Part shown: positions 1 to 6,583 of the stretch, in pieces
How positions within the stretch are numbered: the first letter of the stretch is position 1
Layout of the letters: each line of letters opens with the position of its first letter
NCBI GenBank assembly: GCA_030656435.1
Contig: JAUSOA010000072.1
Span: 1 to 8,116 of the forward strand
Direction of reading: 5' to 3'
DNA from: Acholeplasmataceae bacterium
Lineage (GTDB): Bacteria > Bacillota_I > Bacilli_A > Acholeplasmatales > Acholeplasmataceae
Length of the DNA: 8,116 bases
Position numbers and translations under genes: made by a program
The notes under the pieces: model-generated
Told to the model about the DNA's origin: nothing
Databases searched by the model: none
Seen by the model: the letters and a program-made list of their open reading frames with translations, nothing else

Positions 1-2
1 AT

Positions 3-689
3 TTTTCTCTATCAAATGCAAATGATATTTTAACTGAAAGCGAGTGGAAATACGAAAGTGATGGAATCACACTTTTTGATTCGAGTAAAGCAACATCAAG
101 TAATGAATATTATCGGTATAATGCTCTAGGCGAAGCCTTAGAAATTGCTCATTTTGGAACAGAAACTAGTTCTATATCTCCAGATACTGAAAATCATCTA
201 CGCGCGACCTTACCGCTTGCAGGTATTAAGTTTTCATTTACAAGAGGTTCTTTTGATACATTACTCAATCATTATTATTATTCATATAATCTTGAACCAG
301 CGGAAAGAAAATATCATATGTTTTATTTAGCTACCAACTTTTTTGTCGATTATGACCCATATTCGAAATGGCATTCCAATTTTCTTGGAACTTGGATGAA
401 TGCAAATCAATTCGAAGACTCGATTGAAAATCCTCAAGCACCACTAATCGGTGAGGAAAAGACAATTGATGAACTCACTTTATTGATGAGAGAAGTCAAT
501 CCAGGTGATTATGCTACATACCTAACACTATGGAGAGCATATCAGCTTCGATGGAACAAACTCATGCCAAATATTCCAATATATGCGAATCAATATTATG
601 ATGTCTATGATGTGAACCTAAAAGGAGTTGAATCCACACCATTCTGGGATTGGACTTATTCCATTTATGATATGTATTTTGAAGGTTAA
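3..689 (+). CDS. Family-5 ABC transporter substrate-binding protein, C-terminal part (5' end outside window)
   Basis: The reading frame is open from the left edge (first full codon at 3) to a TAA at 687-689, giving 228 codons of a longer protein. Family-5 proteins (OppA/DppA/NikA type) are normally 500-600 residues, so roughly the last 40% is seen. I see a soluble, aromatic-rich sequence with no membrane helix. It shows the usual family-5 C-terminal pattern: an 'LRATLPLAGIKFSF' segment, then an aspartate/tyrosine-rich block (FFVDYDPYSKW), then near the end a 'W..LMPNIPIYANQYY' strand, which resembles the family's 'P.IPLY' motif before the final lobe-I strand. Such proteins are extracellular, usually lipid-anchored, and deliver peptides or other solutes to an Opp/Dpp-type permease. 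The signal peptide and ligand-contact N-terminal half are not visible, so the ligand cannot be named. A methionine at 318 is internal and should not be used as the start. A terminator follows directly, so this is the last gene of its unit. The family call is fairly secure; the substrate is unknown. Confidence 0.8.
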   Translation, partial: FSLSNANDILTESEWKYESDGITLFDSSKATSSNEYYRYNALGEALEIAHFGTETSSISPDTENHLRATLPLAGIKFSFTRGSFDTLLNHYYYSYNLEPAERKYHMFYLATNFFVDYDPYSKWHSNFLGTWMNANQFEDSIENPQAPLIGEEKTIDELTLLMREVNPGDYATYLTLWRAYQLRWNKLMPNIPIYANQYYDVYDVNLKGVESTPFWDWTYSIYDMYFEG

Positions 690-713
690 TTTAATCGTTA
701 ATAATTATGAGAG

Positions 714-740
714 AGCACATGAATTTCATGTGCTTTTTCT
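714..740 (+). terminator. Intrinsic terminator of the substrate-binding protein gene
   Basis: A perfect 9-bp stem (AGCACATGA at 714-722 and TCATGTGCT at 726-734) with a 3-nt loop is followed by a T-rich run (734-738, then CTTTC). The flanking bases can extend the stem with A-U and G-U pairs. It lies 24 bases after the stop codon and before the ABC exporter promoter, so it separates the two transcription units. Confidence 0.88.
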
Positions 741-760
741 TTCGAATGATGATTAATATT

Positions 761-804
761 TTCACACTCTTATTCGTAGAAAAATATTATTTTCGGTGTA
801 TAAT
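761..804 (+). promoter_or_regulatory. Candidate sigma-A-type promoter for the ABC exporter pair
   Basis: TTCACA (761-766) and TATTAT (785-790) are separated by 18 bases and each differs from the sigma-70/A consensus at one position. A second, perfect TATAAT lies at 799-804, but the sequence 17 bases upstream of it (GTAGAA, 776-781) is a poor -35 box. Either could be used. They predict start sites near 797 or 811 and a leader of about 58-72 nt. No mapping data can be seen from the sequence. Confidence 0.5.
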
Positions 805-844
805 GATGTCGTGCATTAAATAAAAAGTATCATCATTTTATGAT
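802..844. repeat. Short inverted repeats between promoter and exporter start codon
   Basis: AATGATG (802-808) overlaps the perfect -10 box and is mirrored by CATCATT (831-837). A tighter palindrome, ATCAT-TTT-ATGAT, lies at 832-844. A further copy upstream (AATGATGAT, 745-753) is the exact 9-base inverse of ATCATCATT at 829-837. The arrangement around the promoter could be an operator or an RNA fold in the leader. Short AT-rich repeats also arise by chance, so the role is an inference. Confidence 0.35.
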
Positions 845-868
845 CAATAACCTACATGGAGCAAGTCA

Positions 869-2602
869 ATGTCAAACATCTTAAAGAAAATCAGTTGGTT
901 TATCAAAGAAGAGTGGAAAACATATGTTTTCATGCTTTTTTTACTGTTATCCATCGCATTTATCGCCCTAACTCCAGCTTGGGTTCTAGGCTATTCAATT
1001 GACACCATCGTCTCTGGAGGACTCACAAAAAAGACCTTAACATTACTTGTCATCGCACTGGTTTTACTACCTCTTGGAAGATATCTGTTAAGCTTTGTGT
1101 ACAATCACCTAAGCAATAAAACTGCACAAAAATTATCCTTTAAGCTTAGACAAAAATACTTATCCCATCTTTTTGATATGGATTCTAAATTTTATGAACA
1201 ATATGAAAAAGGGGATTTAATCTCTAGAGTCACAGCAGACCTAGATTCGATTACACAAGCAGCGACCTCTTTATTAGAAGGAATCATTTTCAATGTTGGT
1301 ATTATTATTTTCGCGATTGGAGTAATGAGTATATCAATTAGCTGGGAGTTAACCCTAATATCGGTAGCGATTATGCCAGTTGGGTTAACCATTTTAAATA
1401 TTATCCGCTATAACAAAAGAAAATACATCAAAAGACATCGTGAGATCTACGCAGACATGACAGAGAAGGTTTTAGAGTCTGTTGAAGGGCAAAGAGCCAT
1501 TCGTGCCTATGTTCAAGAAGAAAACGACTTAAAAAAGCAATATGAAGCCATTGATAAGGATATTGAATCCTGGAGATATATCGTTAAATACGAAAACTGG
1601 TTCAACCCACTCTTTGAAGTGATCTATGGGATTAGTTATATTTTAGCCTTTGGTTTTGGAATCTATTTCATTATCAATCAACAAATGACCTTAGGAAACC
1701 TAATTACATTTATTTCCTATGTAGGCTTGCTCTTTGGACCAATCATATCCATTTCCACTATCTTCACTCAAATCAATAACGCGACCATATCGATTGACCG
1801 CTTTGAAGAAATTATGAAACAAACCCCTGAGGTCCATGATGAGGTTTTTTCGAAGCCTATTGTTTTCTTTAATAAACTTGAATTCAAAAATGTGACATTT
1901 AAATATCCGTTTGATAAATTACCTGTTATAAAAAATATATCCTTTGAAATCAATAAGGGTGAAACCATTGGTATCGTAGGTCCTACAGGAGCAGGGAAAT
2001 CGACATTGATCAGACAACTATTAAGAGAATTTAATGTAACAGATGGACAGGTTTTTATCGATGATGTCTCTATCGAGGATTATAAAATAGAGGATATTAG
2101 AAATCTTGTAGGATATGTGCCGCAAGCACATATGCTATTCAAGCGTTCAGTGGATGAAAATATTATGATCGGAAATCCTTTAGCCAACCATGAAGCACTC
2201 GATAAGGCAGTTAAAATTGCTGACTTTGAAAAGGATTTATTATTTCTTCAAAATGGAATGCAGACTCAAGTCGGTGAAGCAGGAAGTACGCTTTCTGGTG
2301 GACAGAAACAAAGACTTTCAATTGCTAGAGCTTTAGTTAAGGATCCTGAAATTCTTATTTTAGATGATTCTTTATCTGCAGTTGATGCTAAAACAGAAGA
2401 CACCATCATTGAGCATTTAAAGGATTTTAGAAAAGGGAAGACCAATATCATTGTTGCTCACCGTTTTTCTGCAATTCGTGATGCAGATCAAATATATGTT
2501 TTAGAAGCGGGTAAGATTACACAACGTGGTACCCATGAAACACTAATAAAAGTAGATGGCTGGTATAAAAAGCAGTACATCGAACAGATGACGATGAGGT
2601 AG
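869..2602 (+). CDS. bmrC: BmrC/YheI-like heterodimeric ABC multidrug exporter, subunit with degenerate Walker B
   Basis: This is a 577-residue ABC half-transporter: an N-terminal six-helix exporter domain (helices near 19-42, 56-80, 134-155, 158-178, 245-270 and 275-300) followed by a nucleotide-binding domain from about 335. Visible motifs are A-loop Tyr346, Walker A GPTGAGKST (371-379, Lys377), Q-loop Gln419, signature LSGGQ (475-479), Walker B ILILDD (495-500), D-loop SAVD (503-506) and switch His531. The residue after the Walker B aspartate is Asp500, not the catalytic Glu, so this subunit's own ATP site is degenerate. Length and gene order match BmrC/YheI, which pairs with BmrD/YheH in the plasma membrane to expel drugs by ATP hydrolysis. 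GGAG at 858-861, seven bases before the ATG, supports the start. The next gene begins 4 bases after the TAG. The exporter class is firm; the transported substrate is not known, and lipids or peptides remain possible. Confidence 0.9.
   Translation: MSNILKKISWFIKEEWKTYVFMLFLLLSIAFIALTPAWVLGYSIDTIVSGGLTKKTLTLLVIALVLLPLGRYLLSFVYNHLSNKTAQKLSFKLRQKYLSHLFDMDSKFYEQYEKGDLISRVTADLDSITQAATSLLEGIIFNVGIIIFAIGVMSISISWELTLISVAIMPVGLTILNIIRYNKRKYIKRHREIYADMTEKVLESVEGQRAIRAYVQEENDLKKQYEAIDKDIESWRYIVKYENWFNPLFEVIYGISYILAFGFGIYFIINQQMTLGNLITFISYVGLLFGPIISISTIFTQINNATISIDRFEEIMKQTPEVHDEVFSKPIVFFNKLEFKNVTFKYPFDKLPVIKNISFEINKGETIGIVGPTGAGKSTLIRQLLREFNVTDGQVFIDDVSIEDYKIEDIRNLVGYVPQAHMLFKRSVDENIMIGNPLANHEALDKAVKIADFEKDLLFLQNGMQTQVGEAGSTLSGGQKQRLSIARALVKDPEILILDDSLSAVDAKTEDTIIEHLKDFRKGKTNIIVAHRFSAIRDADQIYVLEAGKITQRGTHETLIKVDGWYKKQYIEQMTMR
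2593..2599 (+). promoter_or_regulatory. Ribosome binding site of the second exporter gene, inside the first gene's 3' end
   Basis: GATGAGG lies within the last codons of the upstream gene, 7 bases before the ATG at 2607. It fixes the downstream start and suggests coupled translation, which would help equal production of the two partner subunits. Confidence 0.65.
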
Positions 2603-2606
2603 CCAT

Positions 2607-4610
2607 ATGAAAACAATGAAAAAAGTATGGAGATATATCTCCAAATATAAAAAGCTACTCTTTATCAGTTTATCTGCAATGCTCGTTGTTCAAGCACTAG
2701 GCTTAATCGCACCACTCATTGTAAAAACGATACTCGATGATTATTTAATTGGTATTCAAAGACCGTGGTATGAGGTCACTCAAGCAAGTGATGATACAGT
2801 GAGCTATCAAGGAAGAATATTTAGTCAAGATGTTGAAAATACAGAAGGTATATCGATTGTTATTATTCAAGGGAAATACTACTTTATTGATGAAATTGCA
2901 CCCTCTGGATACAAGGTGCTTGATGGAGAAACCTTAACCGTTACTGCACAGGATAATCAAGTCTATACCTATCAGGTGACTTTATTAACTAGAGCTGAGG
3001 TTCTTTCCTTCTATAACCCCTATATTGAACCATTAACGATTTTAATTATTTTATTGATGGTAAGATTTTTTCTTCAGATCTTATTTACCTATATCCAACG
3101 TATTTCTACTTCAATGATTAACGTTAATATCGTTAGAGATGCGAGAAAGGATGCGATTCGATCCCTTCAAAAAATGCCAATGACTTATTTTGAGACAGAA
3201 CCTGCAGGAAAAATCGCGAACCGAATTATTTCTGATGTTGGTGGTATGATGAACTTATTTTCTACCATCATGAACTTACTTGTGAATGCGACAATGGCGG
3301 TTATATTTGCTTATATCGGTATGTTTTATTTGGATGCTACACTAGCACTACTTACATTTATTGTATTTCCAATCATTTACGTTTGGTTAAAATTCTTTAT
3401 TAAAAAGCTCAATACGATTGCAGTTAAGGTCAATGAACAGAGCTCAATGATTACTGCACAACTTAATGAAATCATCAATGGCATCGGTATTCTTCAAATC
3501 TTTAACTTTAGAAAACAAACAGAAAAGAAATTTAATGATTTATCTGCTGACTTTGTTAGAGAAAAAATTAAAGAAAATTTACTCCATCTATCGATTGGTT
3601 GGAATATGATTCGTTTGCTTGGAGCATTAGTAACATCGGTTATTATTCTTTATTTCGGTAACGGATACTTATCGATTCCTGGATTTGTTGTTAGTGTTGG
3701 TATCATTTATGCTTATAATGACTATTTAACAAGATTAATTGAACCAGTAGGCACTCTATTTAGAGAAATCGGAAACCTACAGCACGCCATTGTAAAAACA
3801 GAAAGAATCTTTAAAATCATTGATGGTGAGCAAGAAGATGGGTCATTTACTGAAATCCCAAGATTTGAAGGTCATGTTAAATTTGATAATATTTGGTTTT
3901 CCTATGATGAAGGTAAGCCAGTCTTAAAGGGAATTGATCTAGATATTAAGAAGGGTGAAATGGTTGGTCTTGTAGGACATACAGGGTCAGGAAAGTCATC
4001 ATTAATGAGTTTACTGATGAGATTTTATGATTTAAAGGAAACTGACATGGGTAAAATCTATGTTGATGATATTGATATTGAAACCTATTCAAAGAGAACC
4101 TACCGCACACATGTAGGTATCATTTTACAAGATCCTGTCATGTTTAAGGGGACGATTGCTGATAACGTAAGATTTGGAACCAATCATGTCACAGACCAAG
4201 AAGTTGAACAAGTACTTAGAGACATTGGTGGCGCAAAATTATTAGATAAGCTTGAGCATGGTGTGAATCAAATGATTACGCGTGGTGGTGGAAATCTATC
4301 GGTAGGTGAAAAACAAATCATTTCATTTGCTAGAGCAGTTGTCCATAATCCATCGATACTTGTGATGGATGAAGCAACAGCGAATATCGACACTGAAACT
4401 GAAACAATGATTCAACAAGCCTTAGAAACCGTAAAAAAAGGTAGAACAATGATTGTCATTGCCCACCGTCTATCTACGATAAAAAATGCGGATAAGATTG
4501 TAGTCTTGGAAAACGGAATTAAGGTTGAAGAAGGTAGACACAAGGATTTATTAGTTAAAAATGGTGTTTACGCCAATATATATCGCTCACAAATTAAAAC
4601 AATCGCTTGA
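2607..4610 (+). CDS. bmrD: BmrD/YheH-like heterodimeric ABC multidrug exporter, catalytic subunit with extracellular insertion
   Basis: This is a 667-residue ABC half-transporter, longer than a standard one (about 580) because of an insertion. Helix 1 spans about 16-40, and helix 2 does not begin until about 141. The roughly 85 residues between them (50-137, with polar/aromatic alternation such as GKYYFIDE and TYQVTLL) look like a small beta-rich domain outside the membrane. BmrD of Bacillus subtilis has an insertion at the same place and a similar total length. The nucleotide-binding domain shows Walker A GHTGSGKSS (457-465, Lys463), Q-loop Gln508, signature LSVGEKQ (564-570), Walker B ending Asp588-Glu589 and switch His620. 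Glu589 is the catalytic base; the signature is altered (Val566, Glu568 in place of Gly, Gln). Together with Asp500 of the partner this gives one working and one degenerate ATP site. The stop is TGA, and the last codons form one arm of the terminator hairpin. The substrate is unknown. Confidence 0.9.
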   Translation: MKTMKKVWRYISKYKKLLFISLSAMLVVQALGLIAPLIVKTILDDYLIGIQRPWYEVTQASDDTVSYQGRIFSQDVENTEGISIVIIQGKYYFIDEIAPSGYKVLDGETLTVTAQDNQVYTYQVTLLTRAEVLSFYNPYIEPLTILIILLMVRFFLQILFTYIQRISTSMINVNIVRDARKDAIRSLQKMPMTYFETEPAGKIANRIISDVGGMMNLFSTIMNLLVNATMAVIFAYIGMFYLDATLALLTFIVFPIIYVWLKFFIKKLNTIAVKVNEQSSMITAQLNEIINGIGILQIFNFRKQTEKKFNDLSADFVREKIKENLLHLSIGWNMIRLLGALVTSVIILYFGNGYLSIPGFVVSVGIIYAYNDYLTRLIEPVGTLFREIGNLQHAIVKTERIFKIIDGEQEDGSFTEIPRFEGHVKFDNIWFSYDEGKPVLKGIDLDIKKGEMVGLVGHTGSGKSSLMSLLMRFYDLKETDMGKIYVDDIDIETYSKRTYRTHVGIILQDPVMFKGTIADNVRFGTNHVTDQEVEQVLRDIGGAKLLDKLEHGVNQMITRGGGNLSVGEKQIISFARAVVHNPSILVMDEATANIDTETETMIQQALETVKKGRTMIVIAHRLSTIKNADKIVVLENGIKVEEGRHKDLLVKNGVYANIYRSQIKTIA

Positions 4611-4624
4611 TAGCGGTTGTTTTT
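4596..4624 (+). terminator. Intrinsic terminator of the ABC exporter operon, overlapping its stop codon
   Basis: AAAACAATCGC (4596-4606) pairs with GCGGTTGTTTT (4613-4623) through one G-U pair, with a 6-nt loop that holds most of the TGA stop region, followed by a T run (4620-4624). The A run on the left makes the hairpin T-rich on the other strand too, so it could act as a second, weaker stop for minus-strand transcripts. Confidence 0.75.
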
Positions 4625-4648
4625 AATAAAAAAAGGAGCAAGCTCCTT
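4625..4648 (-). terminator. Intrinsic terminator of the Mnh antiporter operon, overlapping the mnhD stop codon
   Basis: On the minus strand AAGGAGC (4648-4642) pairs with GCTCCTT (4639-4633), with a 2-4 nt loop, followed by a run of T residues and TATT (complement of 4625-4634). Part of the mnhD TAA stop (4649-4647) lies in the stem. On the plus strand the hairpin is followed by ATCTAAA, so it should work mainly in the minus direction. Confidence 0.85.
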
Positions 4649-6254
4649 ATCTAAAAAACATGAAAAATGATAGAAAAACCATGTACAAGATAAACACATA
4701 ATTCGCATTTTCAAATGTCACAGTCCATTCACGGATCATTTGTAGTGGCTTGAAATCTCTTTTGACTATATAACGGTAGAATACCATACCAATCATGACA
4801 TAGGTGATATAGTCAATCCACTGTCTGACATCAAGAATCTTGACATAGGATAAGTCTCTACCAAAGACGAGGAATCCAATAGGAACATAGAAGATGCCAA
4901 TTGCAATACATAAGATACCAAGTATACTCATCGAAAGTAGCTGTGTAATATCTTTTCTTTTTACAATAGCGACCTTTGGGCCATATAGTATTTGAGAGAA
5001 CTTAATAAACGAGGTAATCGTACCTATATTGATGAGGGTAAATAAAGCCATTTTAAATAAATCACCCTTGAAATCATATTTAACGAGAGTTTTTGATACA
5101 AATCCATTGAACAGTGGCGCACCACTAATCGATAGCATACCAATAATGAGTAAAATCGCTGTCCAAGGCATGCTTTTAAAAACACCACGAATTTCATAAA
5201 TCTTTTTGGTCTGATAGCCATAAATGACAAGTCCAGCACCAAGGAAGAGAAGTGACTTGAATAACGCATGATTTAAGATGTGCATCAAACCACCAGTGAA
5301 TGATAAATCAGATGCAGAGGATAAACCCATGACCATGATTCCGATTTGTGAAACCGTATGATAGGCTAAAACTTGTTTTAAATCCTTTTGAGTAAGTGCA
5401 AATGTAACACCAACAATCGCGGTAGTCGCACCTAAATAGAAGAAGAATTCAGCCATATTATAATTCGCTTTAGAAAACATTTCTATATAAATACGAATAA
5501 ACATATAGAGTGCACCCTTAACAACTAATCCAGAAAGTAACGCTGAAATACTGGTTTGTGCAACACCATGTGCCTTTGGTAACCATGTAAATAATGGGAA
5601 GAATGCTGCCTTAATACTGATGCCAGACATCATCATCACAAATGCAAGTTTAATTAGGTTTTCATCACTATGAAGATTGATGTTTTGAACTAGATATTGG
5701 ATATTAATCGTTCCGTAAACATAATAAATCAGGATAATACCGATTAGGAAGAACATTGCACCTACAGTATTTAGTAATAAATAATAGATACCAGCTCTAA
5801 ATGATGGTCCTGTTTTCTTATAGGCGATGAGTATCGTAATTAAAACAGTCATGAGTTCTAGGAATACAAATAGATTGAATAAATCATTGGTTTGAAGGAG
5901 TCCTAGAAAAATTCCTTGTAGAAACATCAAGAAGAAAAGAAATTTGTTTTCCCTTTGATTGGTTTTAAAGGTGTACATCAATAGAATGGTCCACATGAAT
6001 ATGGTAAGTCCGACAAAGATTAAAGAAAGTCTGTCATTAAAAAAACTAATCGCAAACTGTTCATCCCAACCACCAAAGACAATCAATGATAACTCAGGAG
6101 AAATTGCTAAAGCCTGGATATATAGTATATAAACGATAAAAAGTGCGATTTGAGCAGCAAATAATACATAGCTTGCAAGCTTACTCTTAAATAAGTAAAC
6201 AACTAAGGATGCAAGAATTGGAATGAATACAAAAAGTACAGGAGCTAAATGCAT
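4647..6254 (-). CDS. mnhD: Mrp/Mnh cation:proton antiporter subunit D (ND4/ND2/NuoN-like)
   Basis: This is a 535-residue, very hydrophobic protein with about 14 membrane helices, belonging to the proton-conducting 'Proton_antipo_M' family shared with complex I. Key ionisable residues are all visible: Glu133 in the DLFNLFVFLEL segment (helix 5), Lys215 with the following FTWLPKAH motif (Trp224-His229), Lys246 (helix 8), His325/His329/Lys333 in the GGLMHILNHALFKS segment, and Lys388 (FNGFVSKT). These are the residues expected to form the lateral proton path. The length is a little above the usual ~490-500 of MrpD because of a longer C-terminal tail with a final helix. Its start forms a TAATG junction with mnhC and has a strong AAGGGGGA ribosome binding site 6 bases upstream. 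It is the last gene of the operon, with a terminator at its stop codon. It is the only ND5/ND4-type subunit seen in the window. MbhH of archaeal Mbh complexes is the nearest alternative name. Confidence 0.9.
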   Translation of the reverse strand: MHLAPVLFVFIPILASLVVYLFKSKLASYVLFAAQIALFIVYILYIQALAISPELSLIVFGGWDEQFAISFFNDRLSLIFVGLTIFMWTILLMYTFKTNQRENKFLFFLMFLQGIFLGLLQTNDLFNLFVFLELMTVLITILIAYKKTGPSFRAGIYYLLLNTVGAMFFLIGIILIYYVYGTINIQYLVQNINLHSDENLIKLAFVMMMSGISIKAAFFPLFTWLPKAHGVAQTSISALLSGLVVKGALYMFIRIYIEMFSKANYNMAEFFFYLGATTAIVGVTFALTQKDLKQVLAYHTVSQIGIMVMGLSSASDLSFTGGLMHILNHALFKSLLFLGAGLVIYGYQTKKIYEIRGVFKSMPWTAILLIIGMLSISGAPLFNGFVSKTLVKYDFKGDLFKMALFTLINIGTITSFIKFSQILYGPKVAIVKRKDITQLLSMSILGILCIAIGIFYVPIGFLVFGRDLSYVKILDVRQWIDYITYVMIGMVFYRYIVKRDFKPLQMIREWTVTFENANYVFILYMVFLSFFMFFR

Positions 6255-6583
6255 TATTTATCCCCCTTAAGTACGACTTTCCATTCGATAGAACCGTAAT
6301 GGTGAAAAATCTTAATACAAAGCATTAAAGCGAGTGAAGTGATAGTTGAACCGATAACAATGGTTGTGATCATTAAAGCTTGTGGAAGGGGATCGACAAT
6401 TTCAAGTCCTAAGGAATTTAAAATAGGAATCATACCGCCTTCATAAATACCGAAATTAAGAAATAATAAAATAATGCCAGCCTCGATAATGGTGACACAA
6501 AAAACTGACTTGATGATGTTTTTACTTGTCGCAAGTCCGTAAACGCCGACTAGAATAACAATAAATGAGAGTATAGGATTCAT
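6254..6583 (-). CDS. mnhC: Mrp/Mnh cation:proton antiporter subunit C (NuoK-like)
   Basis: This 109-residue protein has three membrane helices (about 4-19, 27-46 and 68-92), the size and layout of MrpC/MnhC and of complex I subunit NuoK. Recognisable family features are GVYGLATSKNIIK (13-25), the helix-2 glutamate Glu34 that corresponds to the conserved NuoK carboxylate, and DPLPQALMITTIVIG (64-78), which is diagnostic. The subunit sits next to MnhD in the membrane and takes part in the connecting proton/ion pathway. The start overlaps the stop of the upstream gene by one base (TAATG) and is preceded by a near-perfect Shine-Dalgarno sequence (AAGGAGGGA, complement of 6589-6597). The TAA stop overlaps the mnhD start in the same way, so translation is coupled. 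Nothing is missing or unusual in it. Confidence 0.92.
   Translation of the reverse strand: MNPILSFIVILVGVYGLATSKNIIKSVFCVTIIEAGIILLFLNFGIYEGGMIPILNSLGLEIVDPLPQALMITTIVIGSTITSLALMLCIKIFHHYGSIEWKVVLKGDK

Noticed and set aside
145..330. A 61-codon plus-strand frame at the left end
   Set aside because: It overlaps the substrate-binding protein frame, which is open through the whole region and shows family-like sequence. This one is a Leu/Ile-rich translation without a ribosome binding site or similarity I recognise.
318..689. A stand-alone small protein of 123 residues starting at the ATG at 318
   Set aside because: The same frame is open upstream to the window edge with plausible protein sequence, and no ribosome binding site precedes 318. 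It is the internal part of a larger gene.
1192..2451. Three minus-strand frames of 61-66 codons inside the first exporter gene (1192-1392, 1768-1968, 2266-2451)
   Set aside because: They are antisense to conserved transmembrane and nucleotide-binding-domain sequence, and have no independent promoter or recognisable product.
3..4610. The substrate-binding protein and the ABC half-transporters as one uptake system
   Set aside because: The two later genes are fused permease-ATPase exporters of the BmrCD type, which do not use binding proteins, and a strong terminator at 714-740 separates the units.
5024..5269. An 81-codon minus-strand frame inside mnhD
   Set aside because: It lies entirely within the well-supported mnhD frame, and its translation has no family features.
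4647..6254. mnhD as a complex I (NuoM/NuoN) or hydrogenase subunit
   Set aside because: It is flanked by MnhC, MnhB, MbhD and MnhG, with no quinone-, hydrogenase- or iron-sulfur subunits, and the operon terminates right after it. An Mrp/Mnh antiporter is the simpler reading.
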